Below are positions 9,674 to 17,166 of a stretch of DNA of 64,000 nt, piece after piece. The translations under genes were made by a program, and so were the position numbers. The stretch spans positions 1-64,000 of the forward strand of contig JABDMM010000090.1 in the NCBI GenBank assembly GCA_013001465.1, read 5' to 3'. Position 1 is the stretch's first letter. Each line of letters opens with the position of its first letter. The notes under the pieces were generated by a model. The model saw only the letters and a list, made by a program, of their open reading frames with translations. It made no database searches and was not told where the DNA came from. The stretch comes from Chitinophagales bacterium (GTDB lineage Bacteria; Bacteroidota; Bacteroidia; Chitinophagales; JABDMM01).

Positions 9674-10429
9674 ATGAGTTACATCAACGATTCAATCATA
9701 ACAAGTAATGTCAGTGACGGGAAAAAAGCTTTTGCTATTCTCATAGATCCTGATAAATGCAGCAAAGATCACCTGGAAGATTTGCTTGCATTAACTTCTG
9801 ATGTGCAAGTAGAGTTCTTTTTTGTGGGTGGCAGTCTACTTACAAAAGATCAACTCGACAAGTGTATTTCATATCTAAAAGATCACTCTTCGATACCTGT
9901 CATTATTTTTCCTGGTAATAACATGCAGCTTTCATCCCACGCTGATGCAATTCTATTCTTATCCCTGATCTCGGGAAGAAACCCGGAATTGCTAATTGGC
10001 CAGCATGTTATCGCTGCACCTAAACTTAAAGAGATCGGACTTCCAGTGATCCCAACAGCATATTTGTTGATAGATGGAGGTAAAGCTACTTCTGTGTCGT
10101 ATATGAGTCACACTATTCCGATTCCTTCTGATAAATTTGATATCGCTGCTTCAACTGCTTTAGCCGGAGAAATGCTGGGGTTAAAAATGATCTATATGGA
10201 TGCAGGAAGCGGTGCTCTCAAGCCTGTTCACCCCAGAATGATAAAAATGGTGAAACGATTCGTGAATATCCCTGTCATCGTGGGTGGTGGAATCAAATCA
10301 CCGGAAGAAGCAGAATTGATTTGTAAGGCAGGTGCCGACGTTGTGGTTGTCGGTAACGCCATCGAAAAAGATCCTAAACTTATTGCTGATCTGTCTATTG
10401 CCATTCATTCTTCACAAACCGTATCGTAA
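9674..10429 (+). CDS. Geranylgeranylglyceryl/heptaprenylglyceryl phosphate synthase
   Basis: 251 aa, a TIM-barrel prenyltransferase of the PcrB/GGGPS family. It joins a polyprenyl diphosphate to glycerol-1-phosphate by an ether bond. Seen: ILIDPDK near residue 22 (Mg/diphosphate Asp), FFVGGS near 50, IFPGNN near 78, YMDAGSGA near 175, and a phosphate-binding GGGIKSPEEA near 208 with VVVGNAIEKDP near 228. Bacteroidota enzymes belong to the archaeal-like group II of this family and were shown in vitro to use geranylgeranyl diphosphate; the chain length here is inferred only. The gene is followed after 5 bp by rsgA, so the two are probably co-transcribed. Confidence 0.92.
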   Translation: MSYINDSIITSNVSDGKKAFAILIDPDKCSKDHLEDLLALTSDVQVEFFFVGGSLLTKDQLDKCISYLKDHSSIPVIIFPGNNMQLSSHADAILFLSLISGRNPELLIGQHVIAAPKLKEIGLPVIPTAYLLIDGGKATSVSYMSHTIPIPSDKFDIAASTALAGEMLGLKMIYMDAGSGALKPVHPRMIKMVKRFVNIPVIVGGGIKSPEEAELICKAGADVVVVGNAIEKDPKLIADLSIAIHSSQTVS

Positions 10430-10434
10430 GAGAT

Positions 10435-11361
10435 TTGACTGAAAAAGTACTAGTAATTAAGTCTACAGGTAAATTCTACACCGTTCAAAATGAGGATGGA
10501 AAGACTTATGAATGTACTGTAAAAGGTAAGTTTCGGCTTAAAGGACTTAAATTAACTAATCCGGTAGCTGTTGGCGATCATGTCTTGATCGACACCGATT
10601 CTCTCGTAATTGAAGATATTCTTGATCGTGAAAATTATATCATCAGACAATCTCCAAAAAAGAAACATGCTGAACAGATCATTGCGTCTAATATCGACCA
10701 GGCAATTTTGATCACGACTTTTTCTATGCCCCGAACTTCGACAGGTTTTATGGATAGATTCCTGATTACCGCCGAAGCGTATCATATCAAGAGTATAATA
10801 CTTTTCAATAAAGCAGATCTATTAAGTGAATCTGAAATATCAGAGGTAAAAGAACGTATGAAAATTTATGAGAGTGCAGGATATGAATGTTATCTGATCT
10901 CTGTAATAGAGGAGATCGGTCTGGAAGTTTTGAATCAAAAACTTAAGAATAAGATCACACTACTATGCGGTCATTCAGGTGTAGGTAAATCTTCTCTGAT
11001 CAATTCCCTTCTTCCAGACAAAGAAATCGCTACCAGAGAGATCTCCGATTATAGCGAAAAAGGCCTCCATACGACGACATTTGCGGAAATGCATGATCTT
11101 CCCGATGGAGGAAAGATCATTGACACGCCGGGGATCAAGGAGTTTGGAGTTTTAGATTTCGACGCTTCGGAAGTGGGTCATTGCTTTCCTGAAATGAGAG
11201 ACTACTTGTCGGATTGTAAATTCCACAATTGCCTCCATCTGGATGAGCCTAAATGCGCTGTAAGGCAAGCAGTTGAAAATGACAATATTTCAGAAGAACG
11301 ATATAAGAACTATAAGAAGATCGTAATGGATGTTAAGAATGAGATCAAACCTTGGGAATGA
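10435..11361 (+). CDS. rsgA: Ribosome small-subunit-dependent GTPase A
   Basis: 308 aa from a TTG start; no in-frame ATG lies nearby and the N-terminus aligns with family starts (VIKSTGKFYTV). RsgA is a circularly permuted GTPase that checks late 30S maturation. The order is: OB fold (about 1-75), G4 FNKADLL near 122, P-loop GHSGVGKSSL near 182, G3 DTPGIKEFG near 225, and a C-terminal zinc motif with CxxxxxHxxCxH-like spacing (CKFHNCLHLDEPKC, near 262). Overlaps dtd by 4 bp (ATGA), so translation is coupled. Confidence 0.95.
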   Translation: MTEKVLVIKSTGKFYTVQNEDGKTYECTVKGKFRLKGLKLTNPVAVGDHVLIDTDSLVIEDILDRENYIIRQSPKKKHAEQIIASNIDQAILITTFSMPRTSTGFMDRFLITAEAYHIKSIILFNKADLLSESEISEVKERMKIYESAGYECYLISVIEEIGLEVLNQKLKNKITLLCGHSGVGKSSLINSLLPDKEIATREISDYSEKGLHTTTFAEMHDLPDGGKIIDTPGIKEFGVLDFDASEVGHCFPEMRDYLSDCKFHNCLHLDEPKCAVRQAVENDNISEERYKNYKKIVMDVKNEIKPWE

Positions 11362-11810
11362 GAGCTACAATTCAAAGAGTAAGCAGTGCTAGTGTCGAAG
11401 TTGATCGTCAGGTCGTGGGGGAAATTAAGTCCGGCCTCCTGATCTTTGTTGGTTTTGAAGATAATGACGCTACAGAAGATCTAAAGTGGATGTCTAAGAA
11501 GATCATTAACTTGAGGGTTTTCAATGATGATGACGGTGTTATGAACAGATCTGTGGCAGATGAATTAGGAGAACTGCTGGTTATAAGTCAGTTCACATTG
11601 CATGCCAGCACTAAGAAAGGGAATCGTCCTTCCTATATTAAAGCCGCAAAACCGGATATTGCCATTCCTATATATGAGAACTTTCTATTTGAACTGGCAT
11701 CTCTGTTTGAAGGGAAAATAGAACGAGGAATATTTGGAGCAGAAATGAAGGTGAGCCTCGTGAATGAGGGTCCGGTCACTATAAATATAGATTCGAAAAA
11801 TAAGGAATAA
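11358..11810 (+). CDS. dtd: D-aminoacyl-tRNA deacylase
   Basis: 150 aa from the ATG at 11358, whose ATGA overlaps the rsgA stop. A TTG two codons earlier is less likely because MRATIQRV is the usual start of the family. Dtd hydrolyses D-amino acids (and mischarged glycine) from tRNA. The two signature motifs are present: SQFTLHA near residue 77 and the Gly-Pro motif NEGPVT near 137. Standard length. The next gene starts on the last base of its TAA stop. Confidence 0.95.
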   Translation: MRATIQRVSSASVEVDRQVVGEIKSGLLIFVGFEDNDATEDLKWMSKKIINLRVFNDDDGVMNRSVADELGELLVISQFTLHASTKKGNRPSYIKAAKPDIAIPIYENFLFELASLFEGKIERGIFGAEMKVSLVNEGPVTINIDSKNKE

Positions 11811-12394
11811 TGAACAAGAAAATTTTGTTCGCCGAGCTTTTGTTTGTTTCGCTGGTAATCTATGCGTTCTATTCTTTATACCAGAATTTTGAGAAAGCAC
11901 CTCTGCTTCTGATCATCGGTATAAGCTTGCTTGCTTTTTTCTATGTCGCAAGAGCTTTCTATCTGATCGTTCTTGGTATTGCTCAAAAGACAGACTCTCT
12001 TGGTTTAATATCTGTATTTGGATTCTTTGCATTGGCGTTCATTTTAACCGGAATATTGACTGCAGTTTTTATGAATAGTATGTCAAAACCGGTAATTATT
12101 ATCGGTCTTGTTTCTGGAGTGGGTTGCCTGCTTGTCATTTCCAGCCGAAGAAATAAATATATGGGCACTGATCAATGGGGTAAAGCGAATGCTATGTTGC
12201 TCCGCATTGTTTTCTTTACTATGCTCGCATTTGCGATCCTTAGAACGTCAGGTGTGAAGTTCTATAAGATGTTTGGCCCTTTGAAAAACGACCAGCAAGC
12301 AATTGAGCTTCTCGAAGACTGTATGATCCGCAAGTCGAGTTGCGAGAAATTTTTTGAATATCAGCATAAAACCGTTGGAGAAAGATGGAATTAA
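11810..12394 (+). CDS. Unrecognised four-helix membrane protein
   Basis: 194 aa. Four hydrophobic segments are visible at about residues 5-22, 30-55, 67-88 and 97-112, with a possible fifth at 130-147. A soluble C-terminal tail with two Cys (CMIRKSSCEKF) follows. No family recognised. It overlaps dtd by 1 bp upstream and the MazG-like gene by 10 bp downstream, so it sits inside a tightly coupled tRNA/nucleotide quality-control cluster. That could hint at function but proves nothing. Confidence 0.7.
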   Translation: MNKKILFAELLFVSLVIYAFYSLYQNFEKAPLLLIIGISLLAFFYVARAFYLIVLGIAQKTDSLGLISVFGFFALAFILTGILTAVFMNSMSKPVIIIGLVSGVGCLLVISSRRNKYMGTDQWGKANAMLLRIVFFTMLAFAILRTSGVKFYKMFGPLKNDQQAIELLEDCMIRKSSCEKFFEYQHKTVGERWN

Positions 12395-12708
12395 AAGAAG
12401 CGCAAAAACATGTTGATGACTGGATCAAGTCTACCGGAGTCCGTTATTTCAACGAGTTAACAAATATGGCGATCCTAACCGAAGAGGTTGGAGAACTTGC
12501 CAGCATTTTCGCACGAAAATATGGAGAGCAATCATTTAAAGAAGGAGAATCAGCAGATGTCGCTGATGAAATGGCAGATGTGCTTTTTGTTCTGATCTGC
12601 CTGGCTAATCAAACAGGTGTAGACCTTGAAGAAGCTCTTTTGAAAAACATCGATAAAAAATCTAACAGAGATGCCAGCAGACACAAAGAAAATCCAAAAT
12701 TAAAGTGA
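12385..12708 (+). CDS. MazG-like nucleotide pyrophosphohydrolase
   Basis: 107 aa, an all-alpha NTP pyrophosphatase domain. The metal-binding EExxE...ExxD pattern is visible as TEEVGELA near residue 32 and DEMADVLF near 63. These enzymes remove aberrant or excess NTPs, giving NMP and PPi; the exact substrate is unknown. Its start lies inside the end of the membrane protein gene (10-bp overlap), and it is the last gene of the rsgA-dtd cluster. Confidence 0.88.
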   Translation: MELKEAQKHVDDWIKSTGVRYFNELTNMAILTEEVGELASIFARKYGEQSFKEGESADVADEMADVLFVLICLANQTGVDLEEALLKNIDKKSNRDASRHKENPKLK

Positions 12709-12712
12709 TCTC

Positions 12713-12744
12713 TTGGTCATTATCATTTGTTTAAATTAAGTTTA
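12713..12744 (+). promoter_or_regulatory. Possible promoter of the OmpA-family gene
   Basis: TTG at 12713-12715, then 21 bp, then TAAGTTTA at 12737-12744, a one-mismatch version of the -7 consensus TAnnTTTG at the usual Bacteroidota spacing. The ATG follows 26 bp later. Confidence 0.35.
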
Positions 12745-12770
12745 TAGATCCTAATCAGAATCTAGTTTTT

Positions 12771-14087
12771 ATGACGATCCGTATATTTTTAATCTGTTCC
12801 TCGATGTTTTTAGGGCTAACCATTTTTAGTCAGACTGAAGAGCGCCCTAATCAGATCGGGTTAAGCTTAAGCGCTATCGATTTTAGCGGTCCACAAAGCA
12901 ATAACTTCACTAAGTTCGAAAATTTTCACGGCGTTGGCAGGCTCTTCTATAGTCGCTATCTCAATAATTCCCTCAATGTAAAAGCCGACTTCTCTGCAAA
13001 AAAAGTCCTTCATCCAAAAGAAACCGAATATCCGGATATCGTCGATGGTGTTTATCATCTTGAAGATCTCTACGATCTGGGATTAAAGATCGAATTCAAG
13101 TTAGACAATGGATACATTTTCAAGTCCGAAGGGGTTTTAGGTCCATACCTCACTTCCGGTTTTGGAGTAAACTTACTAGGTGGAGACGAAACACCTCAGG
13201 ATTGGAATACATACATCCCATTTGGCTTGGGTTTTAATATTCGGCCTTCAAAAAAGATCACGATTAATCTTCAGGGAGAATACAAATTAAATATCGACAA
13301 CTCCTTCGATTATACTCAGTTCTCTGCCGGCTTAGCTTACAATTTCGGCAATGCCAGGCAAAAAGATGTTCCGGTAGTAGATACTGATAAAGATGGGATA
13401 CCGGATGATTCAGATGAATGTCCGTTTGCTTATGGAATCATTGATTTTGATGGATGCCCGGATACCGATGGTGATGGTATCGGCGATTCACGGGACAGGT
13501 GCCCTTTTGATGCCGGGAAACCGGAAAACAAAGGCTGTCCTATTCTCGACAAGGATGGTGATGGCGTACCGGATAGATCAGATAAGTGTCCGGATCTTCC
13601 CGGTAACAAGAGTTTGCAAGGATGCCCGGATTCTGATAACGACGGTATTGCAGATAATATGGATAACTGTCCTGATATAGCAGGAAGCATCGAAAATAAT
13701 GGCTGCCCGATTGATGATTCGTCTTCTAAAAGCTCCTTCGAAGAATCTTCTTCAGAGGTAAAGAATGTCTATTCTATTTATTTTAAAGGAGCGTCTGATG
13801 TGATATTGCCAGATCAAACTGAGGTGCTCGATGAAGTTGCTAACAAGGTGAAGAACAGTCCAACTTATAAGGTGAAAATTAATGGCTACACCAGTGCAGT
13901 AGGTAACGATTCCAGGAATATGGACCTCTCACTAAAGCGGGCAGAAAATGCATGGAAATATCTGGTAAACAAAGGAGTTGATGGTGGGAAAATGGCAATC
14001 TATGGTTTTGGCGAATATGAGCTGAAATATACAGATCCAAGTCAGCAAGAAAAAAACAGAAGAGTTGACCTTGTGATCTTTGAGTAG
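12771..14087 (+). CDS. OmpA family outer-membrane protein with thrombospondin type 3 repeats
   Basis: 438 aa. A signal peptide (cleavage near SQT, residue 22) is followed by a beta-barrel-like domain (about 25-200). Next come acidic DxDxDGxxDxxDxCP repeats (about 203-315) of the thrombospondin type 3 class, which bind Ca2+. The C-terminal OmpA domain (about 330-438) has the peptidoglycan-binding pattern NGYTSAVGNDSRNMDLSLKRA, with usual Asp and Arg positions (NRRVDLVIFE at the end). It likely links outer membrane to cell wall. The TAG stop is followed at once by the octamer array at 14091. Confidence 0.93.
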   Translation: MTIRIFLICSSMFLGLTIFSQTEERPNQIGLSLSAIDFSGPQSNNFTKFENFHGVGRLFYSRYLNNSLNVKADFSAKKVLHPKETEYPDIVDGVYHLEDLYDLGLKIEFKLDNGYIFKSEGVLGPYLTSGFGVNLLGGDETPQDWNTYIPFGLGFNIRPSKKITINLQGEYKLNIDNSFDYTQFSAGLAYNFGNARQKDVPVVDTDKDGIPDDSDECPFAYGIIDFDGCPDTDGDGIGDSRDRCPFDAGKPENKGCPILDKDGDGVPDRSDKCPDLPGNKSLQGCPDSDNDGIADNMDNCPDIAGSIENNGCPIDDSSSKSSFEESSSEVKNVYSIYFKGASDVILPDQTEVLDEVANKVKNSPTYKVKINGYTSAVGNDSRNMDLSLKRAENAWKYLVNKGVDGGKMAIYGFGEYELKYTDPSQQEKNRRVDLVIFE

Positions 14088-14090
14088 TTC

Positions 14091-14138
14091 GTTTGCTCAT
14101 GTGCTCATGTGCTCATGTGCTCGTTTGCTCATTTGCTC
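14091..14138 (+). repeat. Octamer tandem array A (RTKTGCTC x 6)
   Basis: Six in-register 8-bp units: GTTTGCTC, ATGTGCTC three times, GTTTGCTC, ATTTGCTC. The array starts 4 bp after the OmpA-gene stop codon. It is continued in the same register by ATTTTGGG twice and ATTTTGAG (14139-14162). It is the inverted counterpart of the array at 14296-14335. Confidence 0.9.
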
Positions 14139-14198
14139 ATTTTGGGATTTTGGGATTTTGAGATTCAGGACTCTGATGTAGAGATTTAGAGAATTGTA

Positions 14199-14230
14199 AT
14201 TAAGAGATTAAGAGATTAAGAGATTAAGAG
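14199..14230 (+). repeat. Octamer tandem array C (ATTAAGAG x 4)
   Basis: Four perfect consecutive copies of an unrelated 8-mer in the centre of the convergent gap. Imperfect relatives (TAGAGATT, TAGAGAAT) precede it. Confidence 0.9.
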
Positions 14231-14295
14231 TGGTCGAGATTGAAGATCTGGATTTTAGGATTTAGATTTATAGATAAGCGGTTTCAAAATCATAC

Positions 14296-14335
14296 GAGCA
14301 CACGAGGACACGAGCAAATGAGCAAATGAGCAAAC
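14296..14335 (+). repeat. Octamer tandem array D (inverted copy of array A)
   Basis: Five units: GAGCACAC, GAGGACAC, GAGCAAAT twice, GAGCAAAC. These are reverse complements of the array-A units. The last base is also the last base of the TAG stop of the minus-strand epimerase gene. Arrays A and D can pair over roughly 40 bp, so the gap could form a large stem that acts as a bidirectional terminator. Confidence 0.88.
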
Positions 14336-15375
14336 TAATCAGGTACCGCATTTTCAAAAAAGGCAAAACCTTTCTCTTCATCTTTAGATTCTAAAAATTT
14401 CGCACAGGTAAGTGCAACGGTTTCTTCTATCTGTATGAACTCATAGTTCAGGTAGCTTTTGAGCTTGCTATTATCATACTTAAATTTATGAGATGCCATG
14501 CGTGCTGTCTCAGGAGTGATTACAGGTTTTATTCCCGTAAGCCAATACTTGAGGCGATCCATTCTCCATGCAAAACCGTTTAAAAAGGGTCCGGCCTGAA
14601 TTTTTGGTGGTGGTATATTCAAACCTTTTGCAATAAGTTCGAATAACTTCATAAACTCGATGTTTTGGGAACTGACAATAAACCGTTCATTGCTAATATC
14701 GCTTTCCATCAATCGATATGCAATTTCAACCACATCACGAACATCTACGAAGCCATTCATCCCGGTTGTATAGAACTTCAATCCATCAGCGAGCTTCTTA
14801 AAAATCGCGCCTGTTCCTCCAGACCAGTCGCAAGCACCAAGAATGGTCGCAGGATTCATGATTACTGTATTCAACCCCTCCTGCTGTGCTCGCCAAACCT
14901 CTCGTTCTGCGTTATGTTTTGTTATAGCATAGTTTGTATTGTATTTCCCATCGCGCCATTCCGTATTCTCGTCGATCAACATTTGTGAATTCTCAGACCT
15001 GCCAAAAGCCGAAATCGAACTCACATGCAAGAATTTTTCGATACCATTCGAAAGTGCTGCATTTACCATGTTCGCAGTGCCTTCAATATTGATCTTGTAC
15101 ATCTGTGGCATTTCTTTCTTGATGAAAGTTATCACTGCAGCGCTATGGTAGACTTTATCTACATCTTTCATAACCTCATCCAGAAATGTCACATCCAGAA
15201 CATCCCCAATTGCCCATTCAACTTTTGAAGCATAATCTCCCAGCATTTGCAGGTTAGATTGCTTCCTCCTGATTCCACGAACATGATAGCCTTTGTCGAT
15301 CAACGATCTTATCAAGTATGATCCAACAAATCCACTGCCTCCACTAACTAATATTCTATTGTCTTTGTTTATCAT
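14335..15375 (-). CDS. NAD-dependent epimerase/dehydratase (extended SDR)
   Basis: 346 aa. The N-terminal Rossmann motif is GGSGFVGSYL near residue 12; the catalytic YxxxK is YAITK near 152, with a preceding Ser in HVSSISAFG near 121. The overall pattern resembles dihydroflavonol-4-reductase-like extended SDRs of Bacteroidota. Substrate unknown; nucleotide-sugar epimerase and 3-beta-HSD-like roles are both possible. The start overlaps the AnmK stop by 4 bp, so it is the last gene of the SirB2-cytochrome-anmK unit. Confidence 0.85.
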   Translation of the reverse strand: MINKDNRILVSGGSGFVGSYLIRSLIDKGYHVRGIRRKQSNLQMLGDYASKVEWAIGDVLDVTFLDEVMKDVDKVYHSAAVITFIKKEMPQMYKINIEGTANMVNAALSNGIEKFLHVSSISAFGRSENSQMLIDENTEWRDGKYNTNYAITKHNAEREVWRAQQEGLNTVIMNPATILGACDWSGGTGAIFKKLADGLKFYTTGMNGFVDVRDVVEIAYRLMESDISNERFIVSSQNIEFMKLFELIAKGLNIPPPKIQAGPFLNGFAWRMDRLKYWLTGIKPVITPETARMASHKFKYDNSKLKSYLNYEFIQIEETVALTCAKFLESKDEEKGFAFFENAVPD

Positions 15376-16424
15376 GCATTGTGTATAGCACCATTACAAG
15401 AATTTCTGTCAGCTCCAGAACTTTGAGCAAGAAAATTTACTTCCCCAAGAAAACGCAAAAGTCCGCTAAATGCTGTCGCTACTGCTTCTTTGAATTCGAT
15501 CAACATTTGATCACCAACTGATACTTGGTAACTGAACTTACCAATTAAATGTTTATTCAATGCTCCTCCCCCGCTTATTAAAATTTTGGAGTCGCTATCA
15601 ATCTTAAATTTCTTTAACTGTTGTTCGATCTGAAAAACGATGTGTTCACAGAAAGTTGCCAGTTTGTCTTCAGTCGAGATATCGAAGGAGTTCAAAATTG
15701 GCATTAGCGATAAATTAGTAAAGCTATTATCTAACGATCGAGGTAATCTCTTTTGAAAAAATTCGATCTGGTTCAACTGTTCCATCAAGTCGACATTTAT
15801 TTTCCCCTTAGATGCCATCCCTCCGTCGTGGTCATAGTCAAGACCCTTTTCTTTAGCAAGTAAGTTCAAAACTTGATTAGCGACACAAACATCAAATGAG
15901 ACAATAGACTCGCCCTTTACAGTCATATTCGCTATTCCCCCGATATTGATCAGTACTTGATATTCTTTAAAAAGCAACAGATCCGAAATAGCAACCATTG
16001 GTGTTCCCTGACCTCCAAGAGCTACATCAGAACTCCTTAGATCTGTTACTACCGGCAAGTTTAGTTTCGCAGAAATTATTCCGCCGTTCCCGATCTGAAG
16101 AGACACCATTTTATCAGGATAATGAAATACAGTGTGGCCGTGTAATGCAACAAGGTCAACTTTCGTGATGTTCTCTTGTTCAATGAAGTCTTTAACCATT
16201 CCAGAGATCAATTCAGCATATGAAGCATCTAATTCATGAAGTGATAGTCCACTAAGTTGAGGGGCTGATCGAAGTTTGGTGATCCATTGATTCGGATACT
16301 CTACACAAGCTTCAGCGAGGATCGTAAAATTCCAGTCATCATTATCACGTGTGAATCGACAATATGCAATATCGAGACCATCGAGGGAACTACCAGACAT
16401 TAAACCGATGACATGATATTTCAT
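15372..16424 (-). CDS. anmK: Anhydro-N-acetylmuramic acid kinase
   Basis: 350 aa. It phosphorylates and opens 1,6-anhydroMurNAc to MurNAc-6-phosphate in cell-wall recycling. Seen: the ATP-binding start GLMSGSSLDGLDIAY near residue 7, HGHTVFHYP near 95, TDLRSSDVALGGQGTPMV near 126 (catalytic Asp region), and NIGGIANMT near 160. MurQ would be expected in the pathway but is not in this window. It sits between a cytochrome c gene and an epimerase gene with minimal spacing. Confidence 0.95.
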   Translation of the reverse strand: MKYHVIGLMSGSSLDGLDIAYCRFTRDNDDWNFTILAEACVEYPNQWITKLRSAPQLSGLSLHELDASYAELISGMVKDFIEQENITKVDLVALHGHTVFHYPDKMVSLQIGNGGIISAKLNLPVVTDLRSSDVALGGQGTPMVAISDLLLFKEYQVLINIGGIANMTVKGESIVSFDVCVANQVLNLLAKEKGLDYDHDGGMASKGKINVDLMEQLNQIEFFQKRLPRSLDNSFTNLSLMPILNSFDISTEDKLATFCEHIVFQIEQQLKKFKIDSDSKILISGGGALNKHLIGKFSYQVSVGDQMLIEFKEAVATAFSGLLRFLGEVNFLAQSSGADRNSCNGAIHNA

Positions 16425-16428
16425 ATCA

Positions 16429-16752
16429 TTAATTTCTTAAACTTCTAGTGTAATTTACCACTTGTTCCAACTCTTTATCGGATAGCATTCCAGAAAAACT
16501 TTGCATTAATCCTTTTCCATTCATTAGGATCTCATATGTTTCTTTTGTGCTTAAATTTGATGCAGACAGATCACTCGCATTAGACAATCCCAGGCTTCCG
16601 TCACCTCCATGGCAATTACTACAGTATTTCGTATAAATTAACTGTCCCGGTTCAATTTTAGCATAACTAGAAGTTTCTGCGTTTGGAGTATTCTGGCAAA
16701 ATGAGAGTAAAATGCAACTGCTAAAAATTATGATGAGCTGGCAATACCTCAT
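16429..16752 (-). CDS. Class I cytochrome c lipoprotein
   Basis: 107 aa. An N-terminal signal ends in a lipobox-like LLSFC (Cys near residue 19), so it is likely a lipid-anchored protein. A single haem-binding motif CSNCH is near residue 44; the probable distal ligand is a Met in GKGLMQSFSG near 80, followed by the ELEQVVNYTRSL helix. Small monohaem cytochromes of this kind carry electrons in the periplasm. It lies directly after the SirB2-like gene (no gap) and 4 bp before anmK. Confidence 0.9.
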   Translation of the reverse strand: MRYCQLIIIFSSCILLSFCQNTPNAETSSYAKIEPGQLIYTKYCSNCHGGDGSLGLSNASDLSASNLSTKETYEILMNGKGLMQSFSGMLSDKELEQVVNYTRSLRN

Positions 16753-17130
16753 TTAAAAAATGGATGCACTTTTCGTGAACGCTAAGATGAAGATATAGAG
16801 GAAGATCAAGATAGAAGTGATGACCATCCATTTGCTGTTTCTTTTAAATCCAATAATTGCAAGTGGAATCGCTATTATGACCAGCGTGAGTTTAAGATGG
16901 AACCACCCTCCAATATTGCCCATTCCTATATTTACAAGAAGTGCAACCCCTGTAATTATGAATAAAAGAGGTATCACCATGTCTAAAGCAACTTTTGTTT
17001 TCCTTCTATACGATTCGATCGATGGGTTACCGGTCAAAAATAAAAACCCTTTGATCAACATATGAATTAGAAATACTGAGACCAGAAGTGTGTGCGTGTG
17101 CTTAATTCCTATGAGTAAACTATCCGACAT
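16753..17130 (-). CDS. SirB2-like small membrane protein
   Basis: 125 aa with four hydrophobic segments (about 12-32, 48-67, 77-93, 100-118). The pattern HTHTLLVSVFLIHMLIKG at the start and GGWFHLKLTLV near 73 resembles the SirB2 family, whose function is unclear. Histidines in helices 1 and 3 could be haem or metal ligands (inference). The immediate 3' neighbour is a cytochrome c gene, with which it is surely co-transcribed. Confidence 0.65.
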   Translation of the reverse strand: MSDSLLIGIKHTHTLLVSVFLIHMLIKGFLFLTGNPSIESYRRKTKVALDMVIPLLFIITGVALLVNIGMGNIGGWFHLKLTLVIIAIPLAIIGFKRNSKWMVITSILIFLYIFILAFTKSASIF

Positions 17131-17134
17131 GCGG

Positions 17135-17142
17135 CAAATCTA
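17135..17142 (-). promoter_or_regulatory. Candidate -7 element (TAGATTTG) 4 bp from a start codon
   Basis: Exact TAnnTTTG match on the minus strand, ending only 4 bp before the ATG of the SirB2-like gene. If used, the mRNA would be leaderless or nearly so. Confidence 0.4.
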
Positions 17143-17166
17143 ATAAAAGATAGTAATCAAATAGTA

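Noticed and set aside
14091-14335. CRISPR-like array
   Set aside because: Units are 8 bp, directly joined, without spacers, and no cas genes are near. They are simple tandem repeats.
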